Of a stretch of 64,000 nt of DNA, positions 1 through 9,971 are shown one piece after another. The translations under genes and the position numbers were made by a program. This DNA comes from Symbiodinium kawagutii (Eukaryota; Sar; Dinophyceae; Suessiales; Symbiodiniaceae): contig VSDK01013039.1 of assembly GCA_009767595.1 (NCBI GenBank), forward strand, positions 23,855 to 87,854. Direction: 5' to 3'. Position 1 is the stretch's first letter, and each line of letters opens with the position of its first letter. The notes beneath the pieces are model-generated. The model made no database searches, was not told the origin of the DNA, and saw only the letters and a list, made by a program, of their open reading frames with translations.

Positions 1-360
1 GGCCCAAGATGGGTCACACACAACAACGACATTTGGATGTACAACAGGCAAGGATTTCTGGTTCGTCTACATCGTCGACAACGTCAAGCTCTCTACATGG
101 CAGACCAACATTGCCCAGTTCCACTGGACAACTTGGAGAACTACAGGAGGACGATTGCCAACAAGTCGGATGGAACAACAGAGGACTTTGAGGAACAGTT
201 CAAGGACTTGACGCCGCAACAACAGAAGAGAACACTCAAAGGTCCAACATGGACAGGCGAGACTTGGTTCAAAGTCAAGCCCAACACCAGGCCACCAAGA
301 CCAACCTTCCAGCCAACGGCACAACCAGCATACAAACCACAACAGGCAAGACAAGCCACA
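1..360 (+). pseudogene. Copia gag-like region, partial, out of frame with pol
   Basis: Frame 1 is open from base 1 and reads as the N-terminal part of the same polyprotein, including a segment around KGPTWTGETWFKV (bases about 238-276) that I recognise from dinoflagellate Copia elements. Conserved-looking sequence then continues in frame 2 (QQATSQPIPIQRQQ and onward), so the frame moves by +1 at about 330-370. Frame 2 has a TGA near 208, so it cannot supply the upstream part. I cannot tell a programmed frameshift from a 1-base insertion or 2-base deletion; the Gln/Asn/Thr-rich low-complexity context makes a slip or decay mutation plausible. No CCHC knuckle is visible. Confidence 0.6.
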
Positions 361-427
361 ACAGGCAACATCACAGCCAATACCAATTCAGAGACAACAG
401 CAACAGCAATCACAACCAGCACAGCCA

Positions 428-3400
428 ATGGCATCACAACAACTTCCAGCACCAACAGTTCGACATACTCACAAACAACCACAACAGAATGCACCACAAG
501 TGCAACAACAACAATTCACCAACAGAGCAACTGGCATTCCAGCCCCACAGGAATTGCCAACAACACAAGACTACTGGATCAAAGAAGGACACCTTTGGAA
601 ACGTGTCCATGTGCAACAACGCACAAAGCTCTACATACCAGAACAAACAGATGACGGTCCAGACGTCACAACACTCACAACAGACAGGCAAACACTGGTG
701 AGACCAACAGATGGATCAAGAGGCTACAGAATCGACGACAACTGGACAACCAAGACAACAGCAGAGCTTACAACACCTTGGACAGGATCAACCAACTTCG
801 AGGTCAACATCGCCTTCAAGGACGAGTACGTTGAGAACGAGCCGGACGAGCAACAGCAACAACAAGCAAGAACAGCAAAAGCAGTGAGAGCACCAGACCA
901 GCCAACACAACAAGAAAGAGCAGAACACGAACTCACACACTTACCATACAGAAGTTGGTGTCCAACATGTGTCGCCAACAAAGGACGTGCAGACAATCAT
1001 CCAAGGAGCAACAGAACCAACAAACTACCAGTCCTACAATTCGACTTTGCCTACTTCAAGGCACTGGGCGAACAACAAACAACAACAATCCTCACAGGCA
1101 TTGATGTAGAAACAGGAATGGCCATGGCAACAGTGGTCAACGACAAACACCAAGACTTTCAACACAACGTTCAATGCATCCAAGCATTCCTCATGGAATG
1201 TGGCAGAGTACAAGCAGTACTCAACAGCACCGTCCTACAATCAGACCAAGAGGACCACCTCATTGCCTTACTCAAGGCAACAGCAGCCAAGATGGGCAAC
1301 AACATCACCGTACGCCAATCACCAACATACACACCACACAGAACACTGATGGGACAAATCAGAACACTCAAGCAACAGCTACAGACCAACTACAACATCC
1401 ACATTGGCAGCAAACATCCAATCATTCCATGGTTGGTTCGCCACACAGTGTACCTACTCAACAGGTACGCCATCCACAGCGACGGCAACACTTCCTACTT
1501 TCGCAGGTGGAACAAAGAACACAAAACACCACTTTGCGAGTTTGGTGAAACAGTGCTCTACCAACTACCAACAAGCAAGCAACTGCCAAAACTTGAACAA
1601 AAGTTTCTTCCAGCCATCTGGCTTGGGAGAGACACAGCAACAGGCGAAACACTGCTCGCCACAACAATCAACAAAGTAGTCCGTGCGAGAACAATTCGCC
1701 GGATGCCAAAGCCGGAGAAGTACAACCAACAGCTGATGGACATCATCGGCAAGTCAGAACTCAACAAGTTCGCAACAGCAGGACCGGCAATAGCACAACC
1801 ACCAACACTCTTCAATCCACGACCGCGACAACCAGCAACCACAACGGCAGGAGCGCAGACGGAGACCACAACAGCGTACGCTCCTTCAGCACCAACCTCG
1901 GCAACAGCGACAGCACCAACGCTACCACCACTGGCGCTCACCAACGCGCCGCACAACGCACCGGCCAATCCGGCACCATCCGGATCACCAATGGCCACAG
2001 CACCAACAGGCTACCACGCAACACTACCGGCAGCCAAGGCAACTCCAAAGGAAGCGGCGGCCAACAAACGGCCACTATCCGACGAGATCACAGAAGGCAG
2101 CAGACCAAAGAAGACAACAACAACACTTGAACGACCAACACCACCGGAAGAACCACCAACAACAAAGTTCAAGATCACCAAGATCACAGTGACAACAAAG
2201 AAAGGCTTGGAGATCAACACCTACAGCAGCGAAGAGACAACAGATGAGAAGATGCTCCTAGAGCCACTTGTCAACAACACAGAAGGACTGGACAAGCAGA
2301 AAACAATTGAAGGAATGAAACACGAGATCCAGTCAATGAAGCAACAACAAGTTTACGTAGAAGTGAACATCAACACACTGACACCTGAACAACGCAAACA
2401 GATCATCCAATCAAGATGGGTGCTTAAAGACAAAAGCAACACAGTACGAGCAAGACTGGTTGCAAAAGGCTACACAGAAACAATAGCCGACATTGACAGC
2501 ATCTACGCATCAACACCGATTTACAGTTGTTTGCGAACACTGCTGGCAATCAGCCTGAGCAACAGCAAATTTGTCATCATCACAGGTGACATATCAACAG
2601 CATTCTTGCACGCAATTGCTTCAACAACAAATCTCTACATGTACCCTCCAGCAGAGTTCTACAACAAAGAAGACGGAGTGGTATGGAAGCTCAACAAATC
2701 AATCTACGGATTGAGGAGCAGCCCAAAACAATGGCAACAACACCTGGCAGACACACTGCAACAACTTGGACTACAACGAAGCGTCACAGAACCCAACATC
2801 TACTACACACCAACAAGAGATTGCTACATCCTCGTCTACGTGGATGACCTTCTCTTCGCAGGAGAAGAACCAACAGTCAACAGGCTGTTCAAAGCAATCC
2901 AACAACACCTACTGCTACGACCAACAGGCAAACTTGACATCGGCAACACCGTCACCTTCCTTGGCAGGAACATCACCAACAGAGGTGATCACTACGAAGT
3001 CTGCCTCGCAGACAACTACACAACAACACTCTTGGAAGAGATGGGACTCAACAACAGCAAGCCAACAGTGGCGCCAGGCACATCAGCACTCAAAACACTG
3101 TCAGCAGACAGTGAACAACAACTATCAACAGAAGAACATGCACAATACAGACGTGCAGTCGGCAAACTGCAATGGATGACATACACCAGACCAGACATCA
3201 GCTACGCAACAAAGGAGCTAGCAAGATCTCTCACAGCACCAACAGAGGGAGATCAACAAAACCTCAAACACCTTCTCCGCTACATCAGCGGAACAAAACA
3301 CTACAAGCAGGTCATCAGACCAACAGCCACAACAACACCAGACATCAACGTCTACGTCGACAGCGACTGGGCAGGATGCCAGACAACACGAAAGTCGACA

Positions 3401-3820
3401 ACAGGCTTTGCCACAATCTTCGATACTGTGATCAACTACGGCAGCAGAAAACAAGCAACAATAGCACTCTCAAGTGCAGAAGCAGAACTGTATGCAATCA
3501 ACACTGGGTCAACAGAAGCACTACATGCACGCAATCTCCTTTTGGAGTTGCTCAACAGCAAGAAGATCAACATCAAGATCCACACAGACTCTTCAGCAGG
3601 GAAGAGTATGGCAACAAGGATCGGGTCATCAAAGAAAGCAAAACACATCGACATCAAACACCTATTCATTCAACAACTGGTCGCATACGACATCGTCAGG
3701 ATCCTCAAGATCCACACCAACAACAACCCAGCAGACATACTCACCAAGTACGTCTCAACAGAGACGCTGCAACGGCACCTACACAACGTGGGACTCAAGG
3801 TCTCACATACCCCCTTCTAA
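428..3820 (+). CDS. Copia Pol polyprotein: integrase, reverse transcriptase, RNase H
   Basis: The 1130-residue frame (open from about 212; first ATG at 428) holds, in order: an integrase zinc motif H167-H171-C178-C181; an integrase core with Asp at 206 (DFAYFK) and 273 (QSDQED); a Pro/Ala/Thr-rich linker at about 450-590; reverse transcriptase from about 640 (WVLKDK, VRARLVAKGY) with catalytic YVDD at 804-807; and RNase H with YVDSDWAG at 976-983, SSAEAELYA and the terminal LTK motif. It would copy and integrate element RNA. Odd point: the stretch that should carry the catalytic Glu of the integrase DDE triad is missing. TYTPH at 300-304 runs straight into RTLMGQIRTLK, so integrase is probably dead. 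The protein is extremely rich in Gln, Asn and Thr because the DNA is CAAC-rich. Confidence 0.9.
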   Translation: MASQQLPAPTVRHTHKQPQQNAPQVQQQQFTNRATGIPAPQELPTTQDYWIKEGHLWKRVHVQQRTKLYIPEQTDDGPDVTTLTTDRQTLVRPTDGSRGYRIDDNWTTKTTAELTTPWTGSTNFEVNIAFKDEYVENEPDEQQQQQARTAKAVRAPDQPTQQERAEHELTHLPYRSWCPTCVANKGRADNHPRSNRTNKLPVLQFDFAYFKALGEQQTTTILTGIDVETGMAMATVVNDKHQDFQHNVQCIQAFLMECGRVQAVLNSTVLQSDQEDHLIALLKATAAKMGNNITVRQSPTYTPHRTLMGQIRTLKQQLQTNYNIHIGSKHPIIPWLVRHTVYLLNRYAIHSDGNTSYFRRWNKEHKTPLCEFGETVLYQLPTSKQLPKLEQKFLPAIWLGRDTATGETLLATTINKVVRARTIRRMPKPEKYNQQLMDIIGKSELNKFATAGPAIAQPPTLFNPRPRQPATTTAGAQTETTTAYAPSAPTSATATAPTLPPLALTNAPHNAPANPAPSGSPMATAPTGYHATLPAAKATPKEAAANKRPLSDEITEGSRPKKTTTTLERPTPPEEPPTTKFKITKITVTTKKGLEINTYSSEETTDEKMLLEPLVNNTEGLDKQKTIEGMKHEIQSMKQQQVYVEVNINTLTPEQRKQIIQSRWVLKDKSNTVRARLVAKGYTETIADIDSIYASTPIYSCLRTLLAISLSNSKFVIITGDISTAFLHAIASTTNLYMYPPAEFYNKEDGVVWKLNKSIYGLRSSPKQWQQHLADTLQQLGLQRSVTEPNIYYTPTRDCYILVYVDDLLFAGEEPTVNRLFKAIQQHLLLRPTGKLDIGNTVTFLGRNITNRGDHYEVCLADNYTTTLLEEMGLNNSKPTVAPGTSALKTLSADSEQQLSTEEHAQYRRAVGKLQWMTYTRPDISYATKELARSLTAPTEGDQQNLKHLLRYISGTKHYKQVIRPTATTTPDINVYVDSDWAGCQTTRKSTTGFATIFDTVINYGSRKQATIALSSAEAELYAINTGSTEALHARNLLLELLNSKKINIKIHTDSSAGKSMATRIGSSKKAKHIDIKHLFIQQLVAYDIVRILKIHTNNNPADILTKYVSTETLQRHLHNVGLKVSHTPF

Positions 3821-4249
3821 CAACAACAAAGAAACAGTCTCACCAACGCGCGCACTACAACACACACCGCGCGTTGAGCCATGGCACACTTTTTTTTCTT
3901 TTTGCGGTTTGGTTGGTTAACTTCAACATGGAGTTTGTCAACACGAACAACCATTCTGTTCTAGGTCAACGATGTGATCAACACTGGGGTGAGCTACAAC
4001 GGTTTGTGAACAACATCTTTTCGTTTGGATATAATCCACCAACGTGGACGGTATCCAACAACAGTGTTTCAAGTTGACCCTGAAGGAGTCAACACCGAAG
4101 TTCAACAAGCACAGTGATCAACATGATCAACTTTGAAGTTTTGAATTCAACATGACACAACATGTTTGCATGATTGAGTCGCCTCCGCAGCTTTTCTCTC
4201 AACAGGGAGCTCAACAAGGACAGCTGAAACAGCAAGAATTTCAACAAAG
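3821..4249 (+). other. Spacer between Copia pol and third ORF
   Basis: There is no convincing gene. It holds a T-run (3888-3900) followed by GGTTTGGTTGG, and CAAC at very high density: by eye about 30 copies over 3821-4420, against two or three expected by chance in equal base composition. Overlapping reading frames here are by-products of that composition. Confidence 0.6.
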
Positions 4250-4420
4250 ATGTCCACCGAGATGGCCAACATCGAGATCCCTGAGGAGATCGCTCTGCCA
4301 ACAACGAGGCAGAACCAACAAGAGGCAGAACACTACTGCCTCCCAAGGACAACACCGGCATTTCCAACAACGAAGGTCGGCATCACCTTCATCAACACGG
4401 TGGCAGAGGGACCCACCGTT
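4250..4420 (+). CDS. Third (accessory) ORF of the Copia element, first part
   Basis: The ATG at 4250 opens a frame of 57 codons (MSTEMANIEIPEEIAL...) that runs exactly to the left end of the nested element. The codon GTT at 4418-4420 includes the TT target duplication. The next codon of the original gene is CAA at 16247, and joining the two leaves the frame open over 342 residues. It lies between pol and the 3' LTR, where some LTR elements carry env-like or other extra genes. I do not recognise the family, and no signal peptide or membrane segment is visible in this part. Use of this ATG is likely but unproven. Confidence 0.6.
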
Positions 4421-4435
4421 CTTGAAAGAACCGGG
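4421..4435. repeat. Left terminal inverted repeat of nested element
   Basis: CTTGAAAGAACCGGG is the perfect 15-bp inverse of 16230-16244. It lies directly after the TT duplication at 4419-4420. Confidence 0.85.
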
Positions 4436-4487
4436 AGGTTAATAACTTTACTAGGAACTTAACAAATTTTACAAATGCATGAAGAGG

Positions 4488-4567
4488 TTAGCTAAGTACT
4501 TAGTAAGGTACTTAGGTAAGTACTTAGCTAAGTACTTAGCTAAGTACTTAGCTAAGTACTTAGCTAA
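4488..4567. repeat. Left subterminal tandem repeat, 12-bp unit
   Basis: TTAGCTAAGTAC is repeated in exact 12-bp register, six full units plus TTAGCTAA; units 2 and 3 are variants. Each unit contains two palindromes, TTAGCTAA and AGTACT. CACTA elements carry subterminal repeats that bind their TNPA-type protein, and this array sits where such sites are expected. Confidence 0.75.
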
Positions 4568-4569
4568 AA

Positions 4570-4877
4570 TACTGAACTAGATATTTGGCTATTTCACATT
4601 GCAATTTCAATCCTTTATTGCTTTTTTTTTCATTTAGTTTACCAATATGTGTGCAAAATAATTTTTATATTTTTCCTTTGGAATGAATCCAAAAATTTTT
4701 CACAGGCTGCCACAATGCACCATGTAGCCCAAGTGGTTCAAAGGTAACTGGCTCAAGCAAAGCTGGTGAGAACTAGCTTCCTTGCCATCAATGTAGCCAA
4801 CAGGCTTGATCTTAAAATTAATTTGTAGCCAAACAGGCTTGAACAATGACTTGGGCAGGCTTAGCAGCATCACTTTT
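4570..4877. other. Non-coding left arm of nested element
   Basis: AT-rich sequence lies downstream of the transposase stop, with three dyad copies (see 4724-4842). I see no gene. Confidence 0.5.
4724..4842 (+). repeat. GTAGCC...GGCTTGA dyad cluster 1
   Basis: There are copies at 4793-4810 and 4825-4842 and a weak one at 4724-4740, downstream of the transposase. The consensus on the plus strand is GTAGCCANNNGGCTTGA; AGCC and GGCT are inverse to each other. Confidence 0.75.
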
Positions 4878-6971
4878 TCAATGCCTATGTTGCAAAGGCA
4901 CAAGGATTCTATACAATCCATTGCCAAGCTGGCACCATGGCACAGCACAAAGAATGGAAGAAGTAGATATCAAACAATTTGGTTCACTTTCTTGGCATTG
5001 CCCATGGCCACTCTTCATATCAAAAATTTGCAATTCCCACAGTGATACCAAAGACAAAAGTTTGCCATCCAAAGCAGTATGTAGCCACACCTTTGCCACA
5101 GAAAGTTGCCTTGAAGATCTCAATATGACCACATCATTCTTCTGGCAAGACCCATTGTAGCCCAACTGTGCTTTGACACAAGTGTAACACTCACCAATTG
5201 TAGTGCCCAAGCATTCTTGCAAAAAGGCCACAACCTTCTTGGGTGCTTTGCTGTTTTTGTCAAGCTGGACATTTGCAGTGAAAAGATTTGGATTTTTCAA
5301 AGTTTCCAAATCATGGCAAAGAAGCTCATGACAAACTGATGTTTCAAATGTCCTTGTGTTTCTAACATCCCCACCATATCTTCTGGCAAGTTTGTGCTTT
5401 CTTTCATTCACAAAGCAATTGGGCAACATTGCTCCCAGACCAGCATCCAAAAACTTTTGCAAATGGAACCCAAAATGTATCAGCCAATGGTGCTTGGAGT
5501 GCATGATCTCTTGCCACCCTGCATCCAAACAAGCTTGCAAGAATGTGCCAACTGCATGATCCAGAAGGCTGGGTGTAGTAGTGCCATGGGGGATTGCCAC
5601 CAATAAGTCCAGAATGTCAGCCATAGCCATGAAGGCTCTGCATTCCAAAGAGCACACACCAGTGGGAAGCACAACAAGGGCCAAATAAAGTGCCATCAAA
5701 GGGCAAATTGACAAACCTTCTCCTGCTGTGCATTTGAAAGTGCTGGCTGCCTTGTTGTGTTCTCTTCTCTTGGGATTGAATACTTTGGGCACATCATCTC
5801 TGGTTGGCAAGTTCCAATGTGCAACCCAGGCACCAAAAGCCTTGTACATGTCCATTCCAGCAGTTTTGTGGAAACTTTCAAGCAAATGAAACATTGTTGT
5901 ATGGAAAACACCTTTCACAAAGAAGGTGTGCATGAAGCCATGCACAAACATTTGCAAAGGCTTGATGTCATTAGCCAAGGTTGTGTCCCATGGAAGAGAA
6001 TATTGACAATAGTTGAAACCAACTGCTTGCTGCCACAGCTTGAAATCACCAGAAGGCAATGACTTTGATTTGTCTTCCAGTCTTTGTAGTGTGCCCTTGA
6101 GCTCTGCATCATTAGCAAAGACAATCTTTGAAACACACCAAGACTTGCATGTGAGCAACTCTTCATCTCCTTCAATGAATCTGCTTGAGACCAAATTGGA
6201 GCAAAAAAGGCAATACCTTGTGGCACTGTCACCCTTCAGTGACCATATGGTCTTTTGTGCCAGCCCATCTTGCACCATGAATCCCAATTTGTAGAATAAC
6301 CTGAAGGTTTGCCCTGCTTGATCTTTAAGCAAAAGCCCTGTGTATTTCACATTGCATGAGGGATGGTAAAGAATGCTTTTCAGCAAAGCAGCAGTCACCT
6401 GTGACATTCCACCTTGAACTTTGGCCACCTCTGAAGACCTGCAACAAAAAAGCACTAGCCATGCTGCCTCCTGTGCCAGAATGTGAGCACCAAATTCTGC
6501 AAAGCTAACATAGACTAGCTGTAGCTTTCTGCTAGTTTCATTGGCCAAAGGGTTGCCACAAACTACTTCATCATTGTAATAGAGAAGGTGAAGGGGCTTG
6601 TCACAACTGCATGCAGCTTTTTGGCAAGTCTTTTGGAGTAAAGTTGCAAAAGAACCACCTTGATCAAATACAGCCTGCAAAAGTGATAGTAGATTGACAC
6701 CAGGTAGATGATGATGATCACCATTGTCCAGAACCACTGGCAGTTCATTGATCAAAGGTCCATAAGCCTGATGTTTGGCAATCCTGAGATCTCTAGCTTC
6801 TCTGAAATGCTTCCTTTGTACCAGTTCAGGTGCGCCAGCATTTTCAATTTCTTGCAATACTGCAGCAAGCCCAGCAGCTGTGACATGTGGACATGCCCTT
6901 CTGAAGGCTTCAACCTTCTGAAGCTTAGCAGCTCTTTCCATGAATGCAAGTATGCCAGTACGGCATTCCAA
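4878..6971 (-). CDS. CACTA-like transposase of the nested element
   Basis: The 697-codon frame probably starts at ATG 6941 (residue 11), or follows an upstream exon because a stop lies just before. Visible motifs: YYNDEVVCGN with D134; FMVQDGLAQKTIWSLKGDSA with D235, followed by CLFC at 254-257, which matches the 'D-LPA...GFLGH...C-CL' block of CACTA transposases; MFVHGFMHTFFVKGVF at 341-356, which matches their 'MHG..LGV' block; and HHWLIHFGFHL with CFVNERKHKLARRY at 494-532, giving E523. D134, D235 and E523 are my candidate catalytic triad. The protein would cut and join element ends in the nucleus. The frame is intact to its stop and to a C-terminal region of familiar form, so it could be functional. 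Confidence 0.65.
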   Translation of the reverse strand: MECRTGILAFMERAAKLQKVEAFRRACPHVTAAGLAAVLQEIENAGAPELVQRKHFREARDLRIAKHQAYGPLINELPVVLDNGDHHHLPGVNLLSLLQAVFDQGGSFATLLQKTCQKAACSCDKPLHLLYYNDEVVCGNPLANETSRKLQLVYVSFAEFGAHILAQEAAWLVLFCCRSSEVAKVQGGMSQVTAALLKSILYHPSCNVKYTGLLLKDQAGQTFRLFYKLGFMVQDGLAQKTIWSLKGDSATRYCLFCSNLVSSRFIEGDEELLTCKSWCVSKIVFANDAELKGTLQRLEDKSKSLPSGDFKLWQQAVGFNYCQYSLPWDTTLANDIKPLQMFVHGFMHTFFVKGVFHTTMFHLLESFHKTAGMDMYKAFGAWVAHWNLPTRDDVPKVFNPKRREHNKAASTFKCTAGEGLSICPLMALYLALVVLPTGVCSLECRAFMAMADILDLLVAIPHGTTTPSLLDHAVGTFLQACLDAGWQEIMHSKHHWLIHFGFHLQKFLDAGLGAMLPNCFVNERKHKLARRYGGDVRNTRTFETSVCHELLCHDLETLKNPNLFTANVQLDKNSKAPKKVVAFLQECLGTTIGECYTCVKAQLGYNGSCQKNDVVILRSSRQLSVAKVWLHTALDGKLLSLVSLWELQIFDMKSGHGQCQESEPNCLISTSSILCAVPWCQLGNGLYRILVPLQHRH

Positions 6972-7205
6972 AGTGTAAATGGCCTATGGTGATCTATTCA
7001 CATGTGTGTGTGTATGTATGTGTATCCATGTATGTGAAAACTGTTTCAAAGCCCTTGGCTTTAACCATAGATGCATTTGAAAATGAAATCATAATGCTGG
7101 TATAATGATCAGTGCCTTGTGTTCCTGAATGATGGCATTGAACCACTTGCATTGCAGACACCCATGCAAACATGATCTTGACCATCTAGCATGCATACAC
7201 TTTGA

Positions 7206-7364
7206 AGCCATCAGGCTTGAATTGAACAAGAGACTTGCTGAGCCATCACATGTATGCCAAGTGTGTAGCCCAAGGGCTTGATGTTTGTAGCCAGCAGGCT
7301 TGGATTGCAAAAGACACTTCCTGAGTCCTTACATGCATGCCAAGTGTGTAGCCCAAGGGCTTGA
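7206..7364 (+). repeat. Dyad cluster 2
   Basis: Copies lie at 7206-7220, 7265-7282, 7287-7302 and 7348-7364, all in the same orientation. They fill the spacer between the transposase and the small ORF at 7489-7824. A (GTAT)n-like tract precedes them at about 7001-7036. Confidence 0.8.
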
Positions 7365-7488
7365 TGCAAGATCAACCAAGGCCACTCTGCACTAGCAAGC
7401 AAGAGCTGCTCTTTTTTGCACTGTCGGTTGTGGAAGCCGCACTGTAGTTTGCTGCACTAGCCCTGTAGGCTTCTCAAGAGCAACAAAG

Positions 7489-7824
7489 TCACTTGGACTC
7501 ATGGGAGCTGGATGCATTGGAGCTAGACTTTGGATTAGGGATCTTGTGCAATCTCAGAAGCATATCCTTGATCTGCTCCCTCAAGTACTCCTCCTCAGGT
7601 TTGAAGGTCCACTCCTTGGCCCTGTCTTCAAAGCTGGTCCTGAGAGCCAGTGCTATATATCCACAATCATTGCCATGAAGCATAGTCATTTCTTGCATGC
7701 ATACATGCAACCATCTTGAATGCAAACTAGTGACCATTTCTCCCATCCAGATGCAAAAGAGTCCACATTCCACAAGGTTCTTTGGCCATTGCTGTGCCAA
7801 ACCCTCCACCCACTGAGAATCCAT
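7489..7824 (-). CDS. Small hypothetical protein of nested element
   Basis: This is a 111-codon frame ending ...KIPNPKSSSNASSSHESK. The C-terminal half (GNDCGYIALALRTSFEDR, KPEEEYLREQIKDMLLRLHKI) looks coding and helical. The upstream half overlaps another open frame at 7686-8009 (containing ILKVVMASNKDEWILSGWRV) that also looks coding. The gene may therefore be two exons, or a frame broken near 7690-7760. The family is unrecognised. Confidence 0.4.
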   Translation of the reverse strand: MDSQWVEGLAQQWPKNLVECGLFCIWMGEMVTSLHSRWLHVCMQEMTMLHGNDCGYIALALRTSFEDRAKEWTFKPEEEYLREQIKDMLLRLHKIPNPKSSSNASSSHESK

Positions 7825-7942
7825 TCATCCTTGTTGGATGCCATGACTACTTTGAGTATTTCAAATGCTATGGGAGAAACAAGCCAATTCTGGTGATACA
7901 TGCCTATGTCAAGCATAGCCTGCTGCAACCTCATGCCATGAA

Positions 7943-8100
7943 AGCCCAAAGGCTTGAAACATGAATCAAAAAGAGTACATGCACATGCAATATCAAAATT
8001 GTAGCCCAAAGGCTTGGATGATCAGCTTCTGTAAGGCAGTGTGGGTTGTAGCCAATTGGCTTGGTGCAAAGCTATCAGCATGATTAGCCATCTGGCTTGA
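7943..8100 (+). repeat. Dyad cluster 3
   Basis: Copies lie at 7943-7958, 8001-8018, 8048-8064 and 8085-8100, in the spacer between the small ORF and the Lys/Ala-rich gene. All have the same orientation, with centres 37-58 bp apart. Confidence 0.8.
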
Positions 8101-8235
8101 TACATCACCATGTGCAAATGTTGCTAACGCATTTTTCCCAAGCTGAATCACCAACTCACAGCATCAGCTCAACACATATCAAAGCAGATCTTTGATCCCT
8201 CAGAGCTGTACTATGAATCAAAACTAGAGTTATCT

Positions 8236-9657
8236 TCACATATGCTTCATCCACATGTCAGATGCTTGCTGCCTTGCCTCCCTGCCCTTGACCTTTGCTT
8301 GGTCATGGTCCAAACCACATTTCTCTGCCAACTGTCTAGCAGTGTGGTAATGCTTGGATGTCCAACTCTCATAGGTTCTTCCTTTCCATTCTGGACCAGG
8401 GGTGGAAACAACATAGGTGAAAGCAGGGGCAATGGTTGGCTTGGAACTGGCAGGCTTTTTCAAAACAGCTGACTTAGCTTTTGCCTTAGCACTCTTCTTG
8501 GGGGCTGCTTTTGCTTTTGCTTTGCTTTTGGCTGTTGCCTTTGTATGCTCCTTTGCCTGAGCCTGCTTGGCTTTCAATTGGTTGAATGTAGCCTCTTCAA
8601 ATCCTTGAGCTGTTGGTGTAGAGCCTGTGCTGCATCTGGTGCTTTATCCTCAATAGCCAATGTCTGAACTGGTAGTCCAGCAGCAGGCTCATTGACCCTG
8701 AGTGCTGGCGCCACTTTTGCTGCTGTTGCTGGGCCCACATGAACTTTGGATGGGGGAAATCTTGGGCTCTTTAGCCTTGTGGCTGGGGCCTTCCAATTGG
8801 CTCATGACCTTCTCCATCATTGTCCCCATGACTTTCATTGCCATGTCCATTGCAGCATTGCCAGTGGTGATATTAGCCAAAGGGCTTTGATTGGATCCAG
8901 AGCTAGCACTTGAGGCATGTGATGATGAGCTTCCTAGAAGTTTGTTTGTGCTCCTCATGGGCACTTGCCTCAGCACCATTGCAAACTGATCAGGTTGGAT
9001 GTTGGCTGGCTCATCATCCACATATGCATGTTCAAAGATCACTCTGGGAAGATCTCTTGGATTCTGAGGGTGGTTCTGCAAAAAAGGCATGCCAGTGTAT
9101 GATGGAGTACTGGCAAACCCCAACTTGATGTCATTCACAATCTGATGCCTTGTGGCAGCATCTGGCAATTGTTGATAGCAGCAAAGCAAGGTTGCTGTAG
9201 CATACTTTGTAGACTGCTCTGACATTGTTTGCACTCCCAATGATCTCAACTTCTTCCCAATCAAGCCAATCTTGAAATGGTAATTGGGGCTATTCTTCAA
9301 CTGGTTCCAATCTGATGTGCTCAAGTAGAAGCTGATGTTGATGTTCTGAGGTCTCCATGCAACATTTCTGGTAGCCAAACCAGCATTGCAGGCTCCAAGC
9401 CTGATTTCAATAGCTGATTTCAAAGATTGCCTGGAGGCACTTGAATAGCCAGCTCTACCTTCCACCTCTTGGATCAATTGTAAAGTGGCCCTAGCATCCA
9501 AAGTCAAAGTAGCAATCTTGCCCAACAATCCTTGAATCATGGAGGCTTCAATTTCAACCACATTGTCACCATTAGAAGCAGTGTTCCTCCTGTGTGTGAT
9601 CAGGTCAGCCACTGCAGCCACTTCTTGTAGTACATCTTGCACAGTCCACCCAGCCAT
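8236..9657 (-). pseudogene. Lys/Ala-rich tailed protein of nested element, two small frame breaks
   Basis: The ATG at 9657 (MAGWTVQDVLQEV...) opens 322 codons to a stop at 8689. Coding-like sequence then continues in another frame (EPAAGLPVQTLAIEDKAPDA..., about 8590-8690) and returns to the first frame at about 8580 (KAKQAQAKEHTKATAKSKAK...) until 8236. I read this as one gene with two compensating indels near 8690 and 8583, or short introns. The middle is Ser/Asn-rich. The tail holds many KAKAK/KKPA blocks like histone H1, followed by a folded-looking end (GRTYESWTSKHYHTARQLAEKCG). A DNA-binding partner of the transposase is an inference; the family is unknown. Confidence 0.5.
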
Positions 9658-9748
9658 AGCAAGAATCTAACCAGAATTGATACTACTCACAGAAGCCAAA
9701 GCTGTGAACATGAAGCAGTGATTCAATCCAAGCTGAGCAACAACCACT

Positions 9749-9971
9749 GTAGCCATCAGGCTTGATATATATCATTTTGAGAGTTCCCTACAAGCATAAT
9801 AGCCATGAGGCTTGATATGTCCAGAGCAAGTCATCTAGGTGTAGCCACCAGGCTTGAAATACAAACATTACATATATGCATGGAACACAAATACATACAT
9901 ACATACATACATATATATGTATATGAGCAGCCAATGGCTTGATATGATACAAATGCAGCCCTGAGGCTTGA
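9749..9971 (+). repeat. Dyad cluster 4 with CATA microsatellite
   Basis: Copies lie at 9749-9764, 9800-9814, 9841-9857, 9928-9943 and 9955-9971, all in the same orientation. An (ACAT)n/(AT)n tract occupies about 9887-9925 between them. No gene is supported; the Tyr/Val/Cys-rich minus-strand frames here are repeat translations. Confidence 0.8.

Noticed and set aside
67-497. Minus-strand open frames under the Copia gag/pol start
   Set aside because: Shadows of CAAC-rich coding DNA, giving Val/Leu/Cys-rich nonsense.
2766-4077. Alternative plus-strand frames inside and after pol
   Set aside because: Gln/Asn/Thr-rich by-products of CAACAA composition. The true frame carries YVDD and the RNase H motifs.
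7001-7185. Minus-strand frame ending THTYTHTCE
   Set aside because: Reads through a GTAT/CA repeat; no coding signal.
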